Assembly: GCF_013415105.1 (NCBI RefSeq)
Contig: NZ_JACCDF010000002.1
Location: 310,001 to 374,000 of the forward strand
DNA length: 64,000 bases
Direction of reading: 5' to 3'
Origin: Vreelandella salicampi
GTDB taxonomy: Bacteria; Pseudomonadota; Gammaproteobacteria; Pseudomonadales; Halomonadaceae
Below are positions 1 to 7,009 of the stretch, in pieces (position 1 is the first letter of the stretch; the number at the start of each line of letters is the position of its first letter). Position numbers and translations under genes: made by a program. Below the pieces are notes generated by a model. It did not search any database. It was not told the DNA's origin and worked only from the letters and a program-made list of their open reading frames with translations.

Positions 1-872
1 GGGCGATACCCACAACCACTAAGCCGCCACCCACCAGTTTATGCACACCTAGGCTGTCGCCCATTAACAGTGCACCAAGGCCGACTGCTAATACCGGCAC
101 GAGTAGCGTCATGGGCACCACGCGATTCACCGGGTGGCGGCGCAACAGCGCGTACCAAATCCCATACGCGATAATTGACGACATCACGGCGGTGTAAATC
201 ATTGCCCCCCAGCCCAACCAGCTCGCCTGCTTTATTGCCAGCCACTGGCCGCTTTCAAATAGCCATGAACCCAACGCTACCTGAGGCACCGCAAACAGCG
301 CCATCCAACCTGCCAGCGCCATCGGCGCAATCGGCGGGCCGCGTTTGATCAATAGCTGCGACATTGCCCAGCCCATCGCGCTGCACAATAGAATCACCAG
401 GGGCACTGGTGTCGGTAAGGCAGGCCCGCCCGCCAACACAATAATGCCCGCAAATGAGAGCAGTAGCCCGACAATACGTTTGAGGCCTAGCTTTTCTTTT
501 AGAAAGATCACCGCCAACAGCGTGGCAAAGGGCGTCCCCATCTGTACCAAAAGCGCGCCGGTGCCCGCTTCGGCCTGCTGTAAGCCAATAAACAGCAAGG
601 CGAAGTGCATGCTACCGAAGGTAAAGGATAGCAGCAGTAAAAACGGCAGCTGCGCCCGCGCCACCGGGTAGAAGGGCACCAGCAGTACGGCGACCAGCGT
701 AAAGCGCAACGTGGTTAGCAACAGCGGGGGTAATTCCGTCACGCCGAGCTTGATAACAATGATATTTAACGCCCAAATGGCGATAACCAAGAGACCGAGC
801 AACAGGTCGCGTAGTGGCACGTTGATGTCCGTTGGTAGCAAAGGAGACGAGGTTAGGGTATCAGGTGCCAAT
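1..872 (-). CDS. EamA/DMT-family transporter, C-terminus cut by window edge
   Basis: Inner-membrane permease of the drug/metabolite transporter superfamily, probably exporting a small metabolite or amino acid; the substrate cannot be read from sequence. The minus-strand frame is open from about position 872 to the window edge, roughly 290 codons, so only a few residues are missing. It encodes two similar halves of hydrophobic helices; the first includes NIIVIKLGVTELPPLLLTTL and GSMHFALLFIGLQQAEAGTG, the second ends ALLMGDSLGVHKLVGGGLVV, a typical EamA end. No ATG lies near the 5' end: possible starts are TTG at 872, TTG at 841 or GTG at 820, none with a strong ribosome binding site. It is divergent from the TRAP operon that follows. 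Confidence 0.8.
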
Positions 873-1060
873 ATTATCGTATAAGCCCCGTTGGCAGCCT
901 CTGGGGTTCCCTATTGATCTTCCATAACCGTTTGGATGGGTTCCTTTCAACAGAAGAATACCTACAATGGGGACCTTATCGCCAATATAAGTCGAATCCG
1001 GTGGTAAGGGCTGACCCCTATAATAAAGTCACCACAAAAACCGATAAAAAAGGATCTATC

Positions 1061-2071
1061 ATGACGCTGACACGCTCAATGGCTCGTTTAACTGCCAGCT
1101 TGGCCGGTGCGGCACTGCTTTCTGCTTCGCTTTCTGCACAAGCACGTGAACTCTCGGTTTCTACTGTTTTGTCTGATGCCTTTCCCTGGGGGCAGGCGGC
1201 GGAAAAGTGGGCGGAATTGGTGGAAGAACGCAGCGATGGTGAGTTGACCCTACGGGTGTATCCCAACTCGCAGCTGGTATCCGGCGACCAGACCCGCGAA
1301 TTTTCCGCGATGCGTTCGGGATTGATCGACGCCGCCGTGGGCTCGACGATTAACTGGTCGCCGCAGGTGCCGGAGCTTAATCTCTTCTCGCTGCCGTTTT
1401 TCATTCCCGATGAAGCCGCCGTGGATGCGGTCACCGGCGGTGAAGCCGGGGAAATGGTGTTTGAGGCCATCGAATCGCGCGGTGTTATGCCGTTGGCCTG
1501 GGGCGAAAACGGCTTTCGCCAGCTATCTAACTCCCAAGGCCCCATCAGTGAGCCTGCCGACTTGGAGAATCTGAAAATCCGCGTGGTTGGCTCGCCGCTT
1601 TTCCAAGATACGTTTAGCGCGCTGGATGCCGATCCCACGCAAATGAGCTGGGCGGATGCCAAACCAGCGCTCACCACCGGCGCGGTGGACGGCCAGGAAA
1701 ACCCCCTCTCGGTGTTTGACGTGGCGCGCATTGATCAAGTGGGCCAAGAGCATTTGACGCTTTGGAACTACATGAACGACCCATTGATTTTCGCCGTGAA
1801 TCAGCAGGTGTGGCAGACGCTTAGCGAAGACGAGCGCACGCTGCTGCGTGAAACCGCGGTAGAAGCCGGCGAGTGGGAAATCGCTATGACCCGCGACCAG
1901 GAGAGCGAGCGCCTTGCCGCCATTCAAGAACGCGGCGTAACGGTAACAGAGCTGAGTGATGCCGAGTACCAAGCGTTTGTCGACGCGACACAATCCGTCT
2001 ACGAGAAGTGGGCGCCGCGGATTGGTGAAGACCTCGTTGAAGCGGCGCAGACAGCTATCGACGCGCGCTAA
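1061..2071 (+). CDS. TRAP transporter solute-binding protein, DctP family
   Basis: Periplasmic binding protein of a tripartite ATP-independent transporter; it captures an organic acid-type solute and hands it to the QM permease encoded next. 336 residues from the ATG at 1061, which has an AAGGA element upstream. A longer frame reaches back to 914 but would put about 49 non-signal-like residues ahead of the signal peptide. Residues 1-28 form a signal peptide (hydrophobic LAGAALLSASLSAQA). The mature part shows the DctP pattern, with the conserved arginine region near ENLKIRVVG and the ligand-lid segment GAVDGQENPLSVF. First gene of a dctPQM operon. Substrate unknown. Confidence 0.9.
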   Translation: MTLTRSMARLTASLAGAALLSASLSAQARELSVSTVLSDAFPWGQAAEKWAELVEERSDGELTLRVYPNSQLVSGDQTREFSAMRSGLIDAAVGSTINWSPQVPELNLFSLPFFIPDEAAVDAVTGGEAGEMVFEAIESRGVMPLAWGENGFRQLSNSQGPISEPADLENLKIRVVGSPLFQDTFSALDADPTQMSWADAKPALTTGAVDGQENPLSVFDVARIDQVGQEHLTLWNYMNDPLIFAVNQQVWQTLSEDERTLLRETAVEAGEWEIAMTRDQESERLAAIQERGVTVTELSDAEYQAFVDATQSVYEKWAPRIGEDLVEAAQTAIDAR

Positions 2072-2092
2072 ACCGACATCATCGTGTTTGTG

Positions 2093-2121
2093 GTCACCGC
2101 CCTTGAGATGAGGGCGGTGAC
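2093..2121 (+). promoter_or_regulatory. Intercistronic stem-loop between dctP and dctQ
   Basis: A perfect 11-bp stem, GTCACCGCCCT pairing with AGGGCGGTGAC around the 7-nt loop TGAGATG, lies between the DctP stop at 2071 and the DctQ start at 2156. No long U-run follows directly, so it looks more like an RNA-stabilising or attenuating hairpin than a full terminator. Such a structure would keep the binding protein more abundant than the permease, a common need in TRAP and ABC systems. Confidence 0.7.
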
Positions 2122-2155
2122 GTCTGTGGGGCTGTTTTCTAATAAGGTACGTCTG

Positions 2156-2635
2156 ATGCAAGGGAGACCTGATGCGCGTCCGGAACGCTGGTTGGGGGCG
2201 ATTGCCTTAATCATTATCGCGTCGATCAGTTTGGCGAACGTGGTGACGCGCTACGTGACCGGCGGTTCGTTTTCTTTCACCGAAGAATTTTCGGTGTTTC
2301 TTCTCGTGGTGCTGACCTTCGCTGGTGCTTCGGTGGCGTTGCGACGTAACCGCCATATTCGCATTGGGCTGTTAGAGCGTGCGTTATCACCCGGGCCGCG
2401 TAAGGCCTTGATTGTGTTTCAAGCGCTGTGCGGCGCTGCCGTGCTGGGGCTGATTACCTGGTATGGCGCTAAGCTTGCCTGGCAAGAGTACCAGTGGGAG
2501 TCGCTCTCGCCTGGGCTGGGGTTGCCGCAGTGGTGGTATATCGTTTGGCTGCCGCTGTTGTCTGGCGCCATGCTATGGCGTTTATTTGAGCAAACCCGCG
2601 ACCGTCTGACCGGGAGTCTCACCGATGAGCCCTGA
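2156..2635 (+). CDS. TRAP transporter small membrane subunit, DctQ family
   Basis: Small permease subunit that pairs with the DctM-type subunit in the inner membrane. 159 residues from the ATG at 2156, preceded by AAGGT at good spacing; an upstream start at 2084 would place the 2093-2121 hairpin inside the coding region and is unlikely. Four hydrophobic helices are visible (around residues 12-30, 45-65, 85-105 and 125-145), with the family segment SFTEEFSVFLLVVLTFAGAS near the second helix and RNRHIRI after it. The end overlaps the start of the DctM gene by 11 nt, indicating translational coupling. Confidence 0.9.
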   Translation: MQGRPDARPERWLGAIALIIIASISLANVVTRYVTGGSFSFTEEFSVFLLVVLTFAGASVALRRNRHIRIGLLERALSPGPRKALIVFQALCGAAVLGLITWYGAKLAWQEYQWESLSPGLGLPQWWYIVWLPLLSGAMLWRLFEQTRDRLTGSLTDEP

Positions 2636-3926
2636 TGTTTGGATGATTCTGGCCTTTGCAGGCTTTCTGATCGCCGGGGTGCCAGTGGCGTTTTCGCTGG
2701 CGCTTTCCGGGGCGGTGGGCATTTTGGCAGGGCTTTCGCCGGATATGCTGGCAACGCTTGGGACCAATACCTATAACAGCATTGCCAAGTACCCGTTGAT
2801 TGCGATTCCGCTTTTTATTTTAACCGGGCTGATTTTTGAGCGGGCCGGGGTGGCACTGCGTTTAGTACGCTTTGCTCAGGCGCTGATCGGCCCGCGACAC
2901 GGGGGCTTGGCGTTGGTGGCGGTGATGGTGTGCATGATCATGGGCGGCATGAGTGGCTCTGGTCCGGCCGATGCGGCCGCGGTGGCGATGGTGATGCTGC
3001 CGAGTATGACCAAAGCCGGTTACCCCAAGCCGTTTTCGGCCACCTTGATTGCGGCGTCGGCTTCTACCGCCATTCTTATTCCACCTTCTGTAGCGCTGAT
3101 TCTCTACTCGATTGTAGTGCCGGGGGTGGATTTGCGCGCGCTGTTTGCCGCCGGTTTATTTCCGGGTATCTTGGCGGGTTTGGCGCTTTTGCTCCCGGCG
3201 CTGTGGGTATCCAAACGCTACGGTTGGGAAGGTTCACCAGGGGAGGGCACCGAGCGGCTAAGCGTGCGGGGAACGTTTAAGCAGGCGCTGCCGGCGCTGT
3301 TTGCCCCGGTGCTAATTCTGGGTGGCCTGCGCTCGGGGCTCTTTACTCCTACCGAGGCGGCGGTCGTGGCGGTTGCCTACGGTGCCGTCGTTGGGCTTTT
3401 TTTTACCCGCGAGCTGGCATGGCGTGATCTGTGGGAGCTGTTCGGCGAAGCGGCGATTATCTCCGGCGTGGTGATGCTGATTATCGCGCTGGCGGGCATT
3501 TTTGCCTGGGCGGGCACGATGTTAGGCACCTTCCGCCATTTGGCGGAGTGGGTGATTGGCTTGACCGATAACGGCGTGCTGCTGCTGATTTTAGTCATGT
3601 TGGCGGTGCTGGTGGCGGGCATGCTGTTGGATGCCATCTCGATTTATCTGATCATGATGCCGATTTTGATCCCCGTGATGCAGCACTTTGAGTGGAACCC
3701 GGTTTGGTTTGGCATTCTGCTCGCCATGAATATCGCCATTGGGCAGTTCACCCCGCCGGTGGCGGTTAACTTGATGGTGACCACCGAAGTGGCAAAAATC
3801 CGCCTGGAGCACACGCTGGGCTGGGCGCTGCTGTTTGTGCTCGCGATGGCGTGCGCTTTGGCGCTGGTGGCGGTTTTCCCTGCCATAGCGCTATGGCTGC
3901 CGACGATGCTGGGCTACAACGTTTGA
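2625..3926 (+). CDS. TRAP transporter large permease subunit, DctM family
   Basis: Large inner-membrane subunit that forms the sodium- or proton-driven transport path. 433 residues, about the usual length, with 11-12 hydrophobic helices. Family motifs include GMSGSGPADAAAVAMVMLPS near residue 105-125, PPSVALILY, and FTPTEAAVVAVAYG-type and GQFTPPVAVNLMV segments. The start ATGAGC at 2625 lies inside the end of dctQ. It completes the dctPQM operon. No clear terminator follows; the next 267 nt up to the KamA-like gene contain no gene that I can support, only an imperfect GCAGGC/GCCTGC hairpin near 4140-4165. Confidence 0.93.
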   Translation: MSPDVWMILAFAGFLIAGVPVAFSLALSGAVGILAGLSPDMLATLGTNTYNSIAKYPLIAIPLFILTGLIFERAGVALRLVRFAQALIGPRHGGLALVAVMVCMIMGGMSGSGPADAAAVAMVMLPSMTKAGYPKPFSATLIAASASTAILIPPSVALILYSIVVPGVDLRALFAAGLFPGILAGLALLLPALWVSKRYGWEGSPGEGTERLSVRGTFKQALPALFAPVLILGGLRSGLFTPTEAAVVAVAYGAVVGLFFTRELAWRDLWELFGEAAIISGVVMLIIALAGIFAWAGTMLGTFRHLAEWVIGLTDNGVLLLILVMLAVLVAGMLLDAISIYLIMMPILIPVMQHFEWNPVWFGILLAMNIAIGQFTPPVAVNLMVTTEVAKIRLEHTLGWALLFVLAMACALALVAVFPAIALWLPTMLGYNV

Positions 3927-4193
3927 AAAGCGTCGGGAGGCGTTGTATTGGGCTTAATGTTGCTTGGAGGTGCCTCAACTGCAAAAGGTGACCGCAAAAT
4001 TACTCAAAGAACCAAGCAATTGATGAATCGTTTGTTCCGAAAGTGCAGTTTTTTGGCGACGATCGTTGCAAATAGCGGCAAAAGCTTGCAACTCCCTCCC
4101 TAGGTCTGTACCAATAGCCATCCCTTATTTCCCGTGTGAGCAGGCACCGCTCCTTGGCGCCTGCGGTAACGGGGCGATGTCGAGGAGATGGTT

Positions 4194-5582
4194 ATGAATC
4201 AGCGTGTCAATATTGAGCTGGGCGACCCCAGTGCCGAGGCGTTTGAAGCACGTCAATTCAAGGTCTACACACACCGCCAGTTGGACAAGATCGAGGCGCT
4301 TCAGTCTCTGCCTGAGGACCTGCAGTTTGATATGCGGGTGGTCAGCCAGGTGCTGCCGTTTCGCGTTAATGAATACGTGATCGACGAGCTCATCGACTGG
4401 AACAATATTCCCGCCGACCCGGTCTTTCAGCTCACCTTTCCTCAGCGTGGCATGCTGCTTCCCGAGCACTATGACGAGGTCGCTGAGATGATGCGCCAAG
4501 GCGCTTCAGCTGCCGAGATGAAACCGGCCATTGAGCGCATCCGCGGCGAGCTCAACCCTCACCCGGCGGGGCAGATGGATCTCAACCTGCCGTTGCTCGA
4601 CGGTGAGCCGCTGCCCGGCATGCAGCACAAGTATCGCGAGACGGTGCTGTTCTTCCCCAGCCAGGGGCAGGTGTGCCACAGCTACTGCACCTTCTGCTTC
4701 CGCTGGGCGCAGTTCGTCGGCGACAAGGACCTCAAGTTCGCCTCCAACGAAGCGGACTCGCTGCACCGTTACCTGGCCGAGCATACCGAGGTCACCGACC
4801 TCTTGATGACCGGCGGCGACCCCATGGTGATGAAGGCCAAGCACCTGCGCCAGTACTTGGAGGGGCTGATGGCGCCGGAGCTGGACCATGTCCAGGACAT
4901 CCGCATCGGCACCAAGAGCCTGACCTTCTGGCCGTACCGCTTTGTCACCGACCCGGACGCTGAGGATATCCTCGAGCTTTTCCGCGAGCTTACCGTTGCC
5001 GGTAAGCACGTGGCTTTCATGGCGCACTTTAATCACTGGAAAGAGATGGATACGCCAATTTGCCGTGAGGCGATTCGCCGTATTCGTGCCACTGGCGCGG
5101 AAATTCGCACCCAGGCGCCGCTGTTAAAGCATATCAACGACGATGCAGCGCAGTGGGCCAAGATGTGGACCCAACAAGTGCGCCTCGGGATGATCCCGTA
5201 CTACATGTTTGTCGAGCGCGACACCGGCGCGCGCCACTATTTTGAAGTACCGCTGGTGCGTGCCTACGAGATCTACCGCGAGGCGATGAAGCACGTGCCG
5301 GGCTTAGCGCGTACCGCCCGTGGGCCGTCTATGTCCGCCGACCCGGGTAAGGTGGAAATTCAAGGCGTTGCCGAGATCCACGGCGAGAAAGTTTTCGTGC
5401 TGCGTTTGATTCAAGGCCGCGATGCTGATTGGATCCAGCGCCCATTTTTCGCCAAGTACAACGAAGACGCGACCTGGTTGCACCACCTGGAGCCGGCCTT
5501 TGGCGAGAGCGAGTTCTTCTATGAAGCCGAGTTCGCCGCCATGAAAGACGAAAAACAAGAATTGATCATGAAGGTGTCGTGA
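4194..5582 (+). CDS. KamA-family radical SAM protein (lysine 2,3-aminomutase-like)
   Basis: Probable radical S-adenosylmethionine, PLP-dependent enzyme of the lysine 2,3-aminomutase family, which move an alpha-amino group to the beta carbon. 462 residues from ATG 4194 (GAGGAG six bases upstream; another ATG at 4188 overlaps that site). The 4Fe-4S ligands form CxxxCxxC at C161, C165 and C168 (CHSYCTFC). The TGGDP motif that binds SAM is present. The PLP-lysine region differs from the usual PGGGGK: here it reads SADPGK, with K386 the likely lysine. The substrate may therefore not be lysine. It sits alone, with no acetyltransferase for N-acetyl-beta-lysine nearby, and is followed by a strong terminator. 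Confidence 0.85.
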   Translation: MNQRVNIELGDPSAEAFEARQFKVYTHRQLDKIEALQSLPEDLQFDMRVVSQVLPFRVNEYVIDELIDWNNIPADPVFQLTFPQRGMLLPEHYDEVAEMMRQGASAAEMKPAIERIRGELNPHPAGQMDLNLPLLDGEPLPGMQHKYRETVLFFPSQGQVCHSYCTFCFRWAQFVGDKDLKFASNEADSLHRYLAEHTEVTDLLMTGGDPMVMKAKHLRQYLEGLMAPELDHVQDIRIGTKSLTFWPYRFVTDPDAEDILELFRELTVAGKHVAFMAHFNHWKEMDTPICREAIRRIRATGAEIRTQAPLLKHINDDAAQWAKMWTQQVRLGMIPYYMFVERDTGARHYFEVPLVRAYEIYREAMKHVPGLARTARGPSMSADPGKVEIQGVAEIHGEKVFVLRLIQGRDADWIQRPFFAKYNEDATWLHHLEPAFGESEFFYEAEFAAMKDEKQELIMKVS

Positions 5583-5668
5583 TTTTTTAAAGCTTGATCG
5601 CCTAAAGTGATGCGAGTGTTACGCCTTATGTCATTTGCGTTTAGCAATAAACGACTTCTAAACGCTAC

Positions 5669-5713
5669 GAGCCGCTAGACTGCTTACACGATGTAAAGCA
5701 CTAGCGGCTCTTT
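5669..5713 (+). terminator. Strong hairpin terminator after the KamA-like gene
   Basis: GAGCCGCTAG pairs with CTAGCGGCTC (5669-5678 with 5701-5710), and the sequence between continues the helix (TGCTTACA with TGTAAAGCA, one bulge), giving a nearly unbroken stem closed by a short loop and followed by TTT. The rest of the 311-nt gap 5583-5893 is AT-rich and holds no gene; it must carry the promoter of the TAXI gene. Confidence 0.75.
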
Positions 5714-5893
5714 GTATGCTTCGCTAAAAATCGTTTTTTTCGCTAAAGTAGTCATAGCCGGTGTAAAGCCGATGCGTGTAATAGACTGTCTTGAAAAGAC
5801 TTTGGTGCCCTAGCAGGGAACCCCGCAGATATTTCAATGCTAACGGTTACCCGGCGTATAACACTCATAACATCAAGATTAAGAGGTGTACCC

Positions 5894-6874
5894 ATGAAAC
5901 GTCATGTATTTTCTACCGCAGCTTTTTCCGGCGCATTGCTGGGCGCTGCGATGTTCGCATCACCGGCCATGGCTCAGGATGAAGAGCAGTTCATTACCAT
6001 CGGCACAGGTGGTCAGACCGGCGTCTACTATGTGGTCGGTCAATCCGTCTGTCGCCTAGTGAACCGTTTGGACGACGCGAATATTAAGTGCAACGCGCCC
6101 TCCACTGGCGGTTCGGTAGCCAACATCAACGGCATCAAGTCCGGCCAGCTGGATATGGGTGTGGTGCAGTCTGACGTTCAGTATCAGGCTTACCATGGCA
6201 CCGGCAACTTCGAGGGAGATGCCTTTGAGGATTTGCGTGCCGTTTTCCGTGTTCATGGCGAGCCGCTGACGCTGCTGGCCCGAGCCGATTCAGGCATTGA
6301 GACGCTCGACGACCTGGAAGACAAGCGCGTTAACATCGGTAACCCAGGTTCCGGCCAGCGCAACACCATGGAAGTGGTGATGGAAGCGAAAGGCTGGACC
6401 GAAGACACCTTTGCGTTGGCGTCTCAGCTGGATGCCGCCGAGCAGGCCGCTGCCTTGGCTGACAACAACGTCGATGCGATGGTCTATGTCGTGGGTCACC
6501 CCAACGGCTCCATTCAGGAAGCCACCACCACCGTCGATTCACGCCTGATCCCGATGAACGACGAAGATATTGACGGCATCGTCGAAGAGTATCCCTACTA
6601 CTCGAAGTCTGTCATTGCCGGTGGCCTCTACAAGGGCAACCCGGATGATGTCGAGACCTTCGGTGTTGCGGCCACCTTCGTGACCGATGCCGACACCAGC
6701 GATGAAATGGTCTACCAGACCGTCAAGGCGATTTTCGACAACTTTGATCGCTTCAAGCGCCTACATCCGGCCTTCGAGAATCTCGACCCGGAAGAAATGG
6801 TTAGCGAGGGGCTTTCCGCACCGCTGCACGAAGGCGCCGCGCGCTATTATCGTGAGCAGGGCTGGATTGAGTAA
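5894..6874 (+). CDS. TAXI-family TRAP solute-binding protein
   Basis: Periplasmic binding protein of the TAXI subclass of TRAP transporters, which partner with a fused permease. 326 residues from ATG 5894, with AAGAGGTG upstream; the longer frame from 5837 has no signal-peptide logic. Signal peptide 1-26 ends ASPAMA. The mature protein begins with the TAXI hallmark ITIGTGGQTGVYYVVGQSVC and continues with APSTGGSVANINGIKSGQ and DLRAVFRVHGEPLTLLAR, all typical. The substrate is unknown; TAXI proteins are linked to glutamate, 2-oxoglutarate or similar acids in a few studied cases. Two hairpins separate it from the permease gene. Confidence 0.92.
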   Translation: MKRHVFSTAAFSGALLGAAMFASPAMAQDEEQFITIGTGGQTGVYYVVGQSVCRLVNRLDDANIKCNAPSTGGSVANINGIKSGQLDMGVVQSDVQYQAYHGTGNFEGDAFEDLRAVFRVHGEPLTLLARADSGIETLDDLEDKRVNIGNPGSGQRNTMEVVMEAKGWTEDTFALASQLDAAEQAAALADNNVDAMVYVVGHPNGSIQEATTTVDSRLIPMNDEDIDGIVEEYPYYSKSVIAGGLYKGNPDDVETFGVAATFVTDADTSDEMVYQTVKAIFDNFDRFKRLHPAFENLDPEEMVSEGLSAPLHEGAARYYREQGWIE

Positions 6875-6884
6875 TACGGCTCGT

Positions 6885-6939
6885 CTGAGGTGAGCACACC
6901 TCGGTGAAGAATGCGCGGTCACCCGAGGGGGCCGCGTAT
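6885..6939 (+). promoter_or_regulatory. Two tandem stem-loops between TAXI binding protein and permease genes
   Basis: The first hairpin pairs CTGAGGTG (6885-6892) with CACCTCGG (6897-6904) over a 4-nt loop. The second pairs ATGCGCGG (6911-6918) with CCGCGTAT (6932-6939) and is followed by TTTATTT, so it resembles a weak terminator. Together they probably cut transcription into the large permease gene and keep the binding protein in excess. Confidence 0.6.
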
Positions 6940-7009
6940 TTTATTTGGGATGTCGAGTGGCATCACCCAAGAGAATTCCAGGTCAAACATTAAAGAGCAG
7001 GGCACGCTT

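Noticed and set aside
914..1060. N-terminal extension of DctP
   Set aside because: The added residues are not signal-like and the ATG at 1061 has both a ribosome site and a normal signal peptide after it.
1523..2161. 212-codon open frame antisense to the first DctP gene
   Set aside because: It lies wholly opposite a clear TRAP gene and its translation is His/Arg-rich without a family pattern, a GC-skew shadow.
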